Positions 42,550-54,177 of a DNA stretch of 64,000 nucleotides are shown here, in pieces. This DNA is from Aquilaria yunnanensis (taxonomy: Eukaryota; Streptophyta; Magnoliopsida; Malvales; Thymelaeaceae). The notes under the pieces are model-generated. The model was not told the DNA's origin and did no database searches. It saw nothing but the letters and a program-made list of their open reading frames with translations. The position numbers and the translations under genes are program-made. The stretch is from NCBI GenBank assembly GCA_039654915.1, contig CM077593.1:56612501-56676500 (forward strand), in the 5' to 3' direction. Position 1 is the stretch's first letter, and every line of letters begins with the position of its first letter.

Positions 42550-44473
42550 TGTGCCCTGTCGAACTCTTGGATAATTCCTTTAACAAGATTATGGTACTTT
42601 TCCAAGTTAGTAACTTTTAACCCGTAGTCCCCAGTCATTTACTGGACCACCAGCTGAGAATCCTTGTGGGCCTTCAAATTTCTCGCACCAACTTTTTTTG
42701 CAAGTCGTAAGCCTACTATCAGGGCTTCATATTTGGAAATGTTATTGGAGACATTGAAACCAAATTTGATGGATTTTGAAGCTTCCATACCTTCGGGTCC
42801 ATGGAGAATTACTCCAGCTCACTGGTGTTCGAATCCTGAGGCCCCATCGATGAATAATGTCCACTTAAGTTTGTCACTTCTGAGGACTCCTAGGCTACCT
42901 TTAGTTTTTGGTACCTCGGCAATAAAATCTGCTAGCGCTTGGGATTTTATTGCCCTTCTTAGCTCATAAGTGATATTATACTCACCTAGCTTGATGCACT
43001 ACTTTGATAATCGGCCCGAGTGATCTACCTTCCACATGACATCCCGAAGAGGTAAGTTACTTCACACTATGATGGGATGTCCTTGGAAATAAGGTCGAAG
43101 CCTCCTGCTTGCCAATACTAGGGCATAGATGGCCTTTTGCAGAAAAGGGTACCTAACTTTGGCACCACGCAGGGACTTGCTCACATAGTACACTAGCCAT
43201 CAAACTTTGGCACCACATGTTCTAACATTCCTCGCTCCAAGGGTGTTCCTCAGCTTTAAGGTTGCCTTCATTTTTGGCTACTTTTATAAGTACTTTAAGG
43301 AACGGTCAGCATTGATCTCCATATATGGATATGAATCTACTAAGGGAAGTTATTATTCTAGTGAGACTTTGTATATCTTTTGTTGTTGATGGAGTTCGGA
43401 ATGCTACAAAGGTGCTGACTTTTTTTAGGTTAGCATTTAAACCTCTTTCGGATACCATTAATCCAAGCAATTTTCCAGCCGTCACCCCAAACACACTTTT
43501 CATGGTTAAGGCGGGTTGCAAATTTCTGAAGTTAGTGGAAGGTTTCTACCAAGTCTGTGATATGATTACTAGGTTGTCTACTCTTGACTATCATATCATA
43601 GATGTATAGTTCCATATTTCTCCTAATCTGGGAGTTGAATACCCTATTCGTCAGCCTTTGGTATGTGGCTCATGCAATTTTAAGGCCAAAGGGCATTCTG
43701 ACGTACCAGTGGGTCCCAAATTTGGTAATGAAGGTAGTTTTTTCCCTTATCTTTGAGATCCATCCGAATTTGGTGGTATCCACTACAAGTAGTAAGGAAG
43801 CTGAGTAGACCATATTCAGTAGTTGAGTCCACCAATTGGTCTATTGGTGGTAAAGGATACGAGTCTTTTGGACAGGCATTGTTTATATTTTAGAAATTGA
43901 TGCACATTCAGAGTTTATTGGTCCCCTCATTTGTGAGGACAACAACATTGCTAAGCTAGTTAGGGTACTTCACTTCCTTTATTATGTCTGCCTCCATTTG
44001 TTGTTAGACCTTGGATTTGACAAAATTGTTCTTATGTGCCAAGAGGCTATGCCTTTTCTACCGAATAGGCCTTGCCTCAGGTTTTACCTTAAGGCTGTGC
44101 TGAACCATTCCAAGTCTACCCTAGGCATATCCTTTAGAGAGTAAGCAAATAGATCTTTGTTCATTAATAAAAGGGATACAAGTTATTCCTTGTCGCTTTC
44201 AGCCAGTTTTTTTCCCACTTAGTTACTTTGGCCCAGGAAAAGTTCTACGTCCTCTATTTCTGTCTTGAAAAATCACTTTTTTCACTCTCTATCTCATCTT
44301 CACTTGATATGCTCTTCTCTTCCGAAGTCTGAACATGAACTTTCACTAGGCTCTTTCTTGCTTTGACAAAAATTTTCTTACTTCGGCTTAATTGATGAGT
44401 ATTTCTACATCACCCTCATTTATGCCGAATGTGACAATCAGGTATTTCACATCTGGGTGAATGTGAAGATTAC
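42550..44473 (-). pseudogene. Element G protease end, reverse transcriptase and RNase H domains
   Basis: From right to left: protease C-terminus (IHPDVKYLIVTFG, 44400-44460), reverse transcriptase with a degenerate palm, the segment FGVTAGKLLGLMVSERGLN and ITSLSRFISIYGDQC (43306-43500), Ty3 RNase H (43000-43260) and archaeal-type RNase H (42550-42990). Stops and frameshifts occur throughout. The same region is present in E (54721-56780), so E and G are separate copies. Confidence 0.8.
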
Positions 44474-45016
44474 TGATAGCCGATGCGCTGCCCTTAAAAC
44501 CCATAAGCTCGGGCAAACCACCACCCTCGGAAAGTTGAGCATCACCAACAAGGAATACGAGCACCAACCTCAAAAAAGGGGGTCTAACACCTTGAACATC
44601 TGACCTCGGTGATCCATCATCATCCCTGGGAACGACTGTACATAATTCGAGAACACGATGCATCGCCATCCTCGGTAAGGTGACTGAACCGACATCAAAA
44701 GAGAAAGACTCACCACCTTCGGCAGGAGAGAGCACCCTCGAAGGGGAGTATCTGTGACGAGGAGACTCTCGGATTACTGAAATAATTATGGAAGAAAGCC
44801 CCCTATTCTGAATAGCTTTCTTCTACTGAAGGAATCTCAGGTGTATGGCAGAAACAATTAAGGAGCCTCTGACATGCCGCCCTCATACACGCTTTGACAT
44901 GCCGCCCCCGTATGCAACACACCGCCCTCATACACGCTCTGACATGCCGCCGTCGCACGCGTCCTGTTAGGCAAACCTATACTGGCCTTGACCTCTAGCT
45001 AGAATGGCCTGTAGCT
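44474..45016 (+). repeat. LTR fragment related to the element F LTR
   Basis: It begins TGATAGCCGATGC directly after element G sequence and follows the F LTR in order (CATAAGCTCGG, CGAGCACCAAC, TCCCTGGGAACGA, ACACGCTCTGACATGCCG, CTGGCCTTGACCTCTAG). It has its own divergence and a local duplication of an ACGC(T)(C)TGACATGCCGCC unit near 44870-44960. It is cut about 60% of the way through by the truncated LTR of element D, so no target duplication can be checked. Confidence 0.75.
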
Positions 45017-46323
45017 GGTTGAGATGTCTCACTCAACTGTAGAGTCGAATCACAAAACCTGACTAGTTGATGTGTTCAAGCTCTCTATGGTATCCACACG
45101 AGCCTCTTGGGATCACCACGCTTCCACCACGTCCCGGCAGATTCGTTTCTCTTGCGCTCGTAGTGCTAGCTTGCGCCCTCCAAGGAATTGCAAGAGAAGA
45201 GTGCGGCTGTCCTTTTGGGAGGCTAGGGCAAGGAGACCTGTGAATTGCTCACTATAAGTTGTATTTATAGTGAGACTCAACTTCCAGGCCTAATGGGTTT
45301 CAAAGCCCTAATCCAATTAGGATTTAAATTCGGGCTTAATAATGGCTCAACTCTTGGGCCCACTATTAATACGAAATTAAAGTGAAACCATAACACAAAT
45401 AATTAGCCCAAGCACTCTAATGATCCAAATAGCTCTATGTGTACGACCCAAGAGGCTCTTATCACGTTGGCAATGATCATAAATCACATTTATGATCATA
45501 AGCAATGAGTGGTGTCTAGCAACACATCATTGCTACCCAAGTGACAAGATTGTCGATGATTCGACTAAACCTTTATGATCATCACCGATATATGCCATTG
45601 TCTCTTTGTCCAAAATATCAAGACTAAGCACGAGACATGGAATGTGTCATTCTCGTATAGCCCAATCTTTGGTTTCTCGATTACCGAGTAGACTAACTTA
45701 AACTGATGACATTGATATCGCATATCAACTCATCCGAGCATGACCATGCATTTTCTAAGTCTCACTCTATCAAGGGGCCCGAAGATATCACTGCTGTTAC
45801 ATAGGAGGGACAAATCCCATCTTGATCATACAAATCCCTCCGCATGATATGTGACATACCCAATGACCTCCTTCAAGTCCACTCAGTTACGAGCAACAAA
45901 GGAAAGTATCAAAGTATGTGACTCACATGTAGGGAACCTTGATGATCTTAGGTCGAAGGACTACATATACGATGATCACTATGAGAATTAGTTATGACAC
46001 TCATATAACGATCCATGTAGTGTTCTCATGGTGGGTCGATCCAGTACACAAGTTCTCCAACTTTTACCCATATGTAGACTACATATCTCATATTAGTCTC
46101 CACATATGCTAGTCGTTATGTATTGTTGCAAACCGCTCCACAATAATACTAGACCAGGGACGTTTAAGAATATCATTATTCTAGGGTTACAATTATGTTT
46201 ATTACGTTACGCAGAAACAAAACAACAAACATAATTGCTAGATTAATTCCTTAATAAAATATCATGACTCAATGTGCGAAAATACAATCATCTCATGATT
46301 GGCTTTTGGGCACAACAATAACA
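45017..46323 (-). repeat. Element D 3' LTR, truncated
   Basis: Matches the other copia LTRs from GGTTGAGATGTCTCACTC to ACAATAACA at the internal side, followed by the polypurine tract. It lacks about 115 bp that carry the end reading TGTTGAG...AAACAG in the 5' LTR. The join to the F-like LTR shares only two or three bases. Confidence 0.85.
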
Positions 46324-46336
46324 ATCTCCCACTTGC
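46324..46336 (-). promoter_or_regulatory. Element D polypurine tract
   Basis: ATCTCCCACTTGC on the plus strand, giving GCAAGTGGGAGAT on the element strand, next to the 3' LTR and identical to element C. Confidence 0.78.
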
Positions 46337-46926
46337 ACTAAAAGCCAATCATCCATGTATCTAATACCGATGGACCTAGAATGGCTATCATGCTTCTGCT
46401 GCGTATGGGGCTTTGTCAGTGGATCAGCAATGTTGCTGTTTATCGAAATCCTGCATATCCTTACATCACCCCTCTCAATGATCTCCCTAATGAGATGATA
46501 GCGTCGGAGTATATGTTTGGATCGCTGGTGAGATCAAGGTTCCTTAGCCTGTGCAATTGCTCCATTGTTGTCACAATAGAGCTCTATCGGGTCGATAATG
46601 CTTGGAACCACTCCAAGTTGAGTGATGAACTTCTTGATCAAAACTGCTTCCTTCGCAGCATCAGAGGCGGCAATGTACTCAGATTCTGTTGTAGAGTCAA
46701 CTACTATCTCTTGCTTTGAACTCTTTCGGCTGGCAGCACCATCACCAATACAAAGCACATAACCAGATTGCGATCTAAAATGATCCTTGTCAGATTGGAA
46801 GCTTCCATCGGTGTAACCCCTTACAACGAGCTCATCTTCACCTCCAAAGACCAAGAATGCATCCTTAATCCTTCGTAAGTACTTAAGGATGTTCTTAACA
46901 ACTGCCCAGTGACTCTCACCGGGGTT
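46337..46926 (-). pseudogene. Element D RNase H
   Basis: GYTDGSFQSDKDHFRSQSGY, DSTTESEYIAASDAAKEAV and LYCDNNGAIAQAKEP are the copia RNase H motifs. A TGA (in place of a CGA arginine codon) stops the frame at 46534. The tail then continues to RYMDDWL, where one extra T removes the normal stop. An upstream stop (TGA at about 46927, TCA in the C copy's phase) separates it from the reverse transcriptase. Confidence 0.85.
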
Positions 46927-47980
46927 TCATTGGTACCTACTCGTCATGCTCAAAGCATATGAGACATCAGGATGAGTATATATCATGGCATACATGATCG
47001 ATCCAATTGCTGAGGCATATGGAATCTTACTCATGCGCTCTCTCTCCTCAGTTGTACTCGGACACAGAGATCTAGAAAGAGTGATACCATGTGACATGGG
47101 CAAGAATCCTTTCCTGGAATCTTGCATGCTAAACCTCTTTAGCACCTTGTCAATATATGTACTTTCACTTTGGCCAAGAAGCTTTCTAGATCTATCTCTA
47201 TAGATCCTGATGCCTAACACATAGGCTCCTTCACCCAAGTCCTTCATAGAGAAACATTTCCCTAGCCAAGTCTTCACAGACTGTAGCTCAGGACTGTCAT
47301 TCCCGATGAGTAGTATGTCATCTACATACAACACCAAGAAGACAATAGCGCTCCCACTAACCTTCTTGTAGACACAAGGTTCATCTTCATTTTTGATAAA
47401 ACCAAACTCTTTGATTGCATCATCAAAATGAAGATTCCAACTTTGAGAAGCTTGCTTCAGTCCATAAATGGACCTTTGCAACTTGCACACTTTATTGGCA
47501 TTCTCAGGAGTGACAAAACCCTTAGGTTGTGTCATGTACACATCCTCAAGTAGCTTTCCATTTAGGAATGCAGTTTTGACATCTATTTGCCATATCTCAT
47601 AATCACAGTGTGCAGCAATAGCAAACAAAATTCAGATGGATTTAAGCATAGCAACTAGTGAAAAAGTTTCATCATAGTCAATACCATGAATTTGCTTGAA
47701 ACTTCTTGCAACCAATCGTCCCTTAAAGGTAATCACATTACCATCCATGTCAGTTTTCTTCTTGAAAACCCATTTGCACCCTATGGGTTTTACCCCTTCA
47801 GGTGGGTCAACCAAAGTCCATACTTGGTTTTCATACATGGATTCCATCTCGGATTTCAGGCCACTAGCCACTTCTCAGAGTCAGCCCCGACATAGCTTGT
47901 TGGTAGGTTTTGGGCTCATCCTGATCCATGACAATTACATCACCGGTGTGAGTCATGAGAAATCCATATCTCTCGGGCTC
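46927..47980 (-). pseudogene. Element D reverse transcriptase
   Basis: Two frames, 47632-47871 and 46927-47628, separated by one TGA codon. Motifs are CKWVFKKKTDMDGN, QIDVKTAFLNGKL, SIYGLKQASQSWNLHFDDA and YVDDILLIGND with the catalytic aspartates kept. The frame here supplies the intact form of the QASQSWN motif that is frameshifted in element C. Confidence 0.88.
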
Positions 47981-49086
47981 ACGCCGAAATCCTACCAGAC
48001 CTACGTGGGCTCTGTGCTACAGGAACAGACTCTTGAACGACATCTTGCAGTGTCTGTTCAGGTTCGATGTCTCCTTGTTCTTCTTGAATTTCTTCAAGTT
48101 CTACTTTCCTCCCACTAGTTCCTTTAGAGGTAAACTCTTTCTCCAAAAAGACACCAGTTTGAGCAACAAACACTTTTTCCTCAGAAGGATTATAGAAATA
48201 GTAACCCTTTGCTTCTTTGGGATAGCCAACAAAAAGACATTTTTGAGATTTGGGCCCTAGTTTGTCAGAGGATTGACATTTCACATAAGCATCACAGCCC
48301 CAAATCTTCATAAAAGACAAATTTGGACGCCTCCCACTCCATATCTCATATGGTGTCTTTTGAACCGATTTAGATGGAACTCGGTTTAGTGTAAAAGCGG
48401 CTGTCTCTAGAGCATGTCCCCAAAAGGAGTTTGGAAGGTCAGCTTGACTCATCATAGAGCGAACCATTTCTCCTTTCAGAAACATCATTCCATTGAGGTG
48501 TACCTGGTGGAGTGAGTTGTGATACTATACCACACTCCTTCAGATAGTCAAGGAATTCTCGATCCAAGTACTCTCCACCTCGATCTGATTGAAACACTTT
48601 AATACTCTTCCCGAGTTGATTCTCTACTTCATTCTTGAATTCTTTGAACTTTTCAAAGGATTTTGACTTGTGACTCATGAGATACACATAGCCATATTTG
48701 CTAAAGTCATCAGTGAAAGTAATGAAGTATTGGAAACCTCCTCTAGCTTGTGTAGACATAGGGCCATATACATCACTATGTATGAGTCCTAGTAAGTCAT
48801 TAGCCCTTTCACTTTGCCCTGTGAATCGGGCTTTGGTCATCTTGCCCAACAAACATGACTCACATGTCTCATATGATTCAAAATCAAATGAGTCCAAGAG
48901 TCCATCCTTATGGAGCTTGGATATGCGGGTCTCATTTATATGGCCCAAGTGACTGTGCCAGAGATAGGTCAGGTTTGAATCATTTAATCTGACCTTCTTG
49001 ATATTCACATTATAGATTGGATCTTCGATGTCTAGAACATACAACTCATTGCTAAGTTGAGCACTACCATAAAAGATTTCATTCAA
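47979..49086 (-). pseudogene. Element D integrase
   Basis: Frames 48439-49086 and 47979-48488 overlap across a frameshift. The zinc-binding region shows LWHSHLGHIN and CESCLLGKMTKARF, and the core shows HSDVYGPMST, FITFTDDFSKYGYVYL, FQSDRGGEYLDREF and PGTPQWNDVSERRN, with D, D, E in place. Around 48480 the frame is lost within SERRN...MVRSMM. An extra T near 47985 shifts the frame again after SPRRSGR. It is more complete than the same region of element C. Confidence 0.87.
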
Positions 49087-49131
49087 ATAAATAGAACAAC
49101 ATTTGTCCTTTATTATAATTGAAAAACCTTT

Positions 49132-50256
49132 CTAGTCCAAACAAGAAACAAAAATCAAATTTCTACTAATAGTAGGCACAAAGTAGCAGTTGTCTAATTC
49201 TAAAACTAATCCACTAGGTAAAGTGAGAACATAAGTCCCTACGGCTAAGGTAGCAACCCTTGCTCCATTTTCAACACGTAGGTCCACTTCAACTCGGGCC
49301 AATCTTCTACTTCTACTTAGATCCTGTACATTTGCACAAATGTGATATCCACATCCAGTATCCAATACCCAAGATGAGGAAGTAGAAAAGTTAGCCTCTA
49401 TAACAAGAATACCTGAAGTGGAAGTCTTACTTCCCTTTTCCTTAGCAAGTTCTTCAAGATAGAGCTTGCAGTTGCACTTCCAGTGTCCAGGTTGCTTACA
49501 ATGGAAGCACTCCCCTTCCTTTGCCACACCACCCTTTGGTTTCAGTGCAGCTGAAGAAGAACTAGCATTGGACTTTCCATTAGCTTTATCCTTCTTCTTG
49601 TTGGCTTTTCCCTTTCCCTTGCCCTTTTGAACCATCAAAATGGGCTTAGCCTTCTTAAGGTTTTGCTCAGCAGTTCTCAACATGTTGAGAAATTCAAGGA
49701 TGGACTTGTCAAGGTTGTTGATGTTATAGTTCATGAGGAACTGACTGTAGCTTTCAGGCAACGATTGCAAGACTACATCAATCGCCAACTCTTTCAAAAG
49801 AGCAAATCCCAAATTCTCAAGATTCTCAATGTACCCAATCATCCTGAGTATATGAGGACCCACGGGACTTCCCTTAGACATCTTGCACTGAAACAATGCC
49901 TTAGAGGTCTCAAACCTCTCATGCCTAGCTTGCTCTTGGAAAAGCATTTTCAGATGTTCGATCATATCGAACGCCCCCATGTTCTCATATTGCTTCTGAA
50001 GCTCAAATTCCATGGTAATAAGCATGAGGCATGCAACATCCAAAGCATCATCAGAATACTTCTTGTAAGCATCCCTTTTAGCCCTCAGAGCAGTGGCAGC
50101 AAGCTCATTCGGAATGGGCTGCTCTAGGACATAAGTCTTTCTCTCTTGCTTGAGGACTATCCTCAAGTTTCGGTACCATTTGAGAAAGTTCGTCCCACTC
50201 AGTTTTTCCTTCTCAAGGATCGATCGCAATGAAAGTGTCGATGTGTTTTGTCCCAT
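49132..50256 (-). CDS. Element D gag-protease frame
   Basis: An uninterrupted frame of 374 codons from ATGGGACAAAACAC. Copia Gag (GTNFLKWYRNLRIVLKQERK, ALFQCKMSKGSPVGPHIL) is followed by a lysine-rich linker (KGKGKGKANKKKDKANGKSN), the CCHC knuckle CFHCKQPGHWKCNC and the protease loop WVLDTGCGYHIC. It ends at TAG after FVSCLD, where C reads LDKKGF, so it is the N-terminal part of a broken gag-pol. Gag alone could still be made if transcribed. It is nearly identical to C 11363-12480. Confidence 0.85.
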   Translation of the reverse strand: MGQNTSTLSLRSILEKEKLSGTNFLKWYRNLRIVLKQERKTYVLEQPIPNELAATALRAKRDAYKKYSDDALDVACLMLITMEFELQKQYENMGAFDMIEHLKMLFQEQARHERFETSKALFQCKMSKGSPVGPHILRMIGYIENLENLGFALLKELAIDVVLQSLPESYSQFLMNYNINNLDKSILEFLNMLRTAEQNLKKAKPILMVQKGKGKGKANKKKDKANGKSNASSSSAALKPKGGVAKEGECFHCKQPGHWKCNCKLYLEELAKEKGSKTSTSGILVIEANFSTSSSWVLDTGCGYHICANVQDLSRSRRLARVEVDLRVENGARVATLAVGTYVLTLPSGLVLELDNCYFVPTISRNLIFVSCLD

Positions 50257-51700
50257 GGTTATCTACACCAGTAAATATGCAGTGTAAGAGTCATGTATTT
50301 TAATTCATTTAATAAGGACTTTTATTAAATGATACTCCCACTATTTTCCTCAAAATAATAACCCTCGACGCTAAGGTATTCTACTGGGCCAAGATCCATA
50401 TTTGACCACAACCTGAGCCAGCTTTGGCTTTTCTCTCAAGTTACAGCTATTTAGGTAGGCAACTCCTTGCCAATTGCATCTTATGCAACTCTTGGATAGT
50501 TGGGTGAACAACACCTGTCCAAGCTCATCTCATGAACTTAAGCCCAACTCTATACCTCTAAGTCCCTAATCCTATTAGGATGACTTAGTTAAGTCGAACC
50601 CAAAGTTAGCAGTTTGGATATCACTATTATCCGATCGCGCCTTACCAAGATGAACATAGGTGCTTTGCTTTGGCAAACCCACCTAATGTTGATCAAAGTC
50701 TTGACGAGTGCCAACATTTGGAAGGCATCACATTTAACGACTTAATATTTGTTTGAGGGATTTTTTCTTTTGATCTCACCAATTTGTTATCTCCGATTGT
50801 TTTATACATGCATCACATACAAATATAAAACATGCATCTCATGCTTACAAGAAATAAACGTGACATGGTTATAGCCCAAACTATGTGATATTCTCAAGCC
50901 ATTGAGAATATCATAAAAGCCTAAGAAAAGAAAAGAGTCTTCACAAGCTCCTTCTCTTCCTTTCTTGGCTGCATTTTTGTTGTCACATCCTTGGACATAC
51001 CTCCTTGCATGATCCTTGGACATACCACCTTGGATGAGCCCATAATGCACCATTACATCAATAATAGAAACCTCAAGTTACATTCAAGGGGAGTAAGGTG
51101 AGAACAGAATGTACAATGAGACTGATAAGAAAAGGCATGGCTCGCAGGCCGTATTTACAAGTACAACCAATCAAGGGGTATAACCATGCACCACGCTTCA
51201 AACACCAATCAGCATATCATGTCAAATCTCACTCAAAAAAGATGCATGCCAATTTTTGCGCATTGATTAACCAATTTTTATTTATGTGGTGCTTCACATA
51301 CGACGGTCCCGCTGGCCGGTCAGCGGGCGGTGGTTTTTTCAATTGTCTTACAATTGCTTAGGCCAAAATCTTCAATTTCAACCAAGTAGGCACCCGAGAC
51401 TCCTCCATTCGAGCCACCAAACATACCTTACTTTCGGTGCCCGAACAGGCTGAATCCGAACAAACCTAGGGTTTTTACAACTATTGCAAGAATCCTAATC
51501 CATATAGGTATCTCATACCTATCAATTTTGGGTTAATCTCGTTAACCAATTTGTGTCATTTCTTCATATATCTCATATGTTCATTACGAATTCCGGTTTC
51601 ATGCATCATGAATCAATCTAATTAATCATGGCTGAAATGCAACCGAACACATAGCATCATGCGATTCAACACTCAATCCTAATTTAGGGTTTCACCAGTA
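50257..51700 (-). other. Element D untranslated leader
   Basis: No recognisable gene. It aligns to the element C leader except for about 550 bp (roughly 50392-50946) present only here. The extra part contains no open frame of note. Confidence 0.6.
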
Positions 51701-51712
51701 GCTCTGATACCA
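51701..51712 (-). promoter_or_regulatory. Element D primer-binding site (tRNA-iMet)
   Basis: Minus-strand TGGTATCAGAGC, one base from the 5' LTR, as in element C. Confidence 0.9.
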
Positions 51713-51713
51713 C

Positions 51714-53098
51714 TGTTGAGTTTCGGGAGCCAAACAGTGCAGCAGAATTTAACCAAAACCCTCCAGGATCCAAGTGAAACGGGGTAAACCAGCTGGTCAA
51801 AAATTTTCATACCTAATTTTCGGTTGAGATCTCTCACTCAACTGTAGAGTCGAATCACAAAACCTGAACAGTTGACGTCTTCAAGCTCTCTATGGTATCC
51901 ACATGAGCCTCTTGGGATCACCATGCTTCCACCACGTCCCAGCAGATGTGTTTCTCTTGCGCTCACAGTGCTAGCTTACGTCCTCCAAGGAATTGCAAGA
52001 AAAGAGTGCGGCTGTCCTTTTTGGAAGCTAGGGCAAGGAGACCTGCGAATTTCTCACTAGAAGTTGTATTTATAGTGAGACTCAACTTCCAGGCCTAATG
52101 GGTTTCAAAGCCCTAATCCAATTAGAATTTAATTTCGGGCTTAATAATGGCTCAACTCTTGGGCCCATTCTTAATACGAAATTAAAGTGAAACCATAACC
52201 CAAATAATTAGCCCATGCACTCTAATGATCCAAATAACTCTATGTGTGCGACCAAAGAGGCTCTTATCACGTTGGCAATGATCATAAATCACATTTATGA
52301 TCATAAGCAATGAGCGGTGTCTAGCAACACATCATTGCTACCCAAGTCACAAGATTGTCAATGATTCGACTAAACCTTTATGATCATCACCGATATATGC
52401 CATTGTCCCTTTGTCCAAGATATCAAGACTAAGCACGAGACATGGATTGTGTCACTCTCGTATAGCCTAATCTTTGGTTTCTTGATTACTGAGTAGACTA
52501 ACTTAAACTGATGACATTGATATCGCATATCAACTCATCCGAGCATGGCCATGCATTTCCTAAGTCTCACTCTATCAAGGGGCCCGAAGATATCACTCCC
52601 GTTACATAGGAGGGACAAATCCCATCTTGATCATACAAATCCCTCCGCATGATATGTGACATACCCAATGACCTCCTTCAAGTCCACTCAGTTACGAGCA
52701 ACAAAGGAAAGTATCAAAGTATGTGACTCACATGTAGGGAACCTTGATGATCTTAGGTCGAAGGACTACATATACGATGATCACTATGAGAATCACTTAT
52801 GACACTCATATAATGATCCATGTAGTGTTCTCATGGTGGGTCGATCCAGTACACAAGTTCTCCATCTTGTACCCATATGTAGACTACATATCTCATATTA
52901 GTCTCCACATATGCTAGTCGTTATGTATTATTGTAACCCGCTCCACAATAATACTAGACCAGGGACGTTTAAGAATATCATTATTCTAGGGTTACAATTA
53001 TGTTTATTACGTTACGCAGAAACAAAACAACAAACATAATTGCTAGATTAATGCCTTAATAAAATATCATGACTCAATGTGCAAAAATACAATCATCT
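51714..53098 (-). repeat. Element D 5' LTR, lacking its outer end
   Basis: Runs on the plus strand from TGTTGAGTTTCGGG to AATCATCT. The last 30 or so bases, ending in the LTR terminus seen at 46295-46323, are missing, and element E integrase sequence follows at once. A TATAAATA promoter box (minus) lies at 52067-52074. Confidence 0.87.
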
Positions 53099-53310
53099 TG
53101 AGGTTGGTTGCAAATTACTGAAATCCTTTATCAGTGAATTGGGAACCATTATCTACTACTATCACCCTCGGCACACCGAATCTACTTATGATGTTCTTCT
53201 AGAGAAATCTCTGTATGTCCTTTGCCAAAATTGCTGCTAAATTTTCTTCCTCAATCCACTTATCGAAATAATCCACTTTGACTACGTAGAACTTCAGTCC
53301 TCCTAGAGCC
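53099..53310 (-). pseudogene. Element E integrase core
   Basis: Minus-strand translation includes VDNGSQFTDKGFQ (second catalytic aspartate) and, at the right end, the start of the core. The frame has a stop after GFQ. It continues at 54178 on the far side of the solo LTR. Confidence 0.75.
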
Positions 53311-54177
53311 TGATAGCCAAAGGCTGTCGCCTCAATCTGGCCGAATACCCTGCCACAACAATGGCCAGAAGAACTGGCGCTTCCCGGGAATAGGTGGAAT
53401 CATGCACCTCGGGAGATAGCCTGAGAGCTCCGAGCCTCGGCACGCCAGTAAAACTTGAGGACTCCATTCGCCCCCCAAGGTTGTGAACAGCGCGCCTTCG
53501 GAAAAGTGGCACCAGACATTGCTGCCCGAATATGATATCCCCGAAGGCGGAACCCCCTGGAACTGGGAACCCCCGAACTGAGGGTAGGCTTCCCGAAGAG
53601 GCTCTGTCCGAACTAGAGGACGACCTCGCCCAGGGACCTCGGGAGTACGGCAGGCGCATTTAAGGAAGCATTTAAGGAAGCCTCTGACACGTCCCACCAC
53701 AGACGTAAAAAGTCGCCCTGACGCGCAGACGCCATCAGAATCATATCAGGGCCCGTCTCAGCACAAGGCTCGAGGCCATCTAGTTACCAACTATCTGTCC
53801 CCTACGCCCAGACGTTCAGGAGCATCCGACCGCACACGTGTCATGATCTGAACGGGCTAGGTATTCCTATATATACATGAAATAAATACTTGACAGGAGG
53901 TTGGCAGGCCGGATATATAGCTCCCACACTCTGAGAAAATACCAGGCGAGACTTTTCTGCCTTTCTCTTTGAGCTAGTGACTTTCTCCTTCTTCCGGCCA
54001 CCACTGACTTGGGCGTCGGAGGCTCCCCCCCCGGAAAAACACTCCGGGGGCCTCCTAACCCTGTTTACCAGCTTTTCAGGTACTCTCCTTGGGGCGATCC
54101 ACCTTCCAGGCGTTCTTCCTCCTAGAAGTCTCCTCAACAGTCATCATGACTCACAACGATGAGGCCTTAGGCCATCA
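53311..54177 (+). repeat. Solo LTR of the element B family (867 bp)
   Basis: Exactly 867 bp, from TGATAGCCAAAGG to GGCCATCA, flanked by the perfect duplication GAGCC (53306-53310 and 54178-54182). It is nearly identical to the LTRs of B, so this was also a recent insertion followed by LTR-LTR recombination. Confidence 0.95.

Larger units (their letters stand above)
8254..44473 (-). mobile_element. Element G: old Tat-type Ty3/gypsy element split by nested insertions
   Basis: Removing the insertions leaves collinear minus-strand pieces. These are protease end, reverse transcriptase and two RNase H-like domains (44473-42550), integrase (40062-39012), integrase C-terminus and stop (28428-28257), 3' spacer (28256-27816), and antisense-gene last exon (9006-8254). 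The joins are supported by target duplications of the inserts (TTTTT for C, CAGCC for F, TGTGC for the solo LTR). No LTR, gag or primer site of G remains in the window. All coding parts have stops and frameshifts. Confidence 0.8.
45017..53098 (-). mobile_element. Element D: Ty1/copia sister of element C, clipped at both ends
   Basis: Minus-strand copia element with 5' LTR 51714-53098, primer-binding site, leader, gag-pol and 3' LTR 45017-46323. Protein sequence is very close to element C throughout, but pol is less damaged, with about six isolated stops or frameshifts. The 5' LTR lacks its first 30 bp or so and the 3' LTR its last 115 bp or so, so no target duplication is visible. The two flanks are different Tat remnants. 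Confidence 0.9.

Noticed and set aside
39012..44473. Elements E and G as two halves of one Tat element
   Set aside because: Both contain the same segment (protease end through integrase), so they must be separate copies.
49627..50127. Plus-strand 166-codon frame opposite element D gag
   Set aside because: A shadow of copia gag. The same shadow appears opposite element C gag (11492-11854), as expected from shared codon use.
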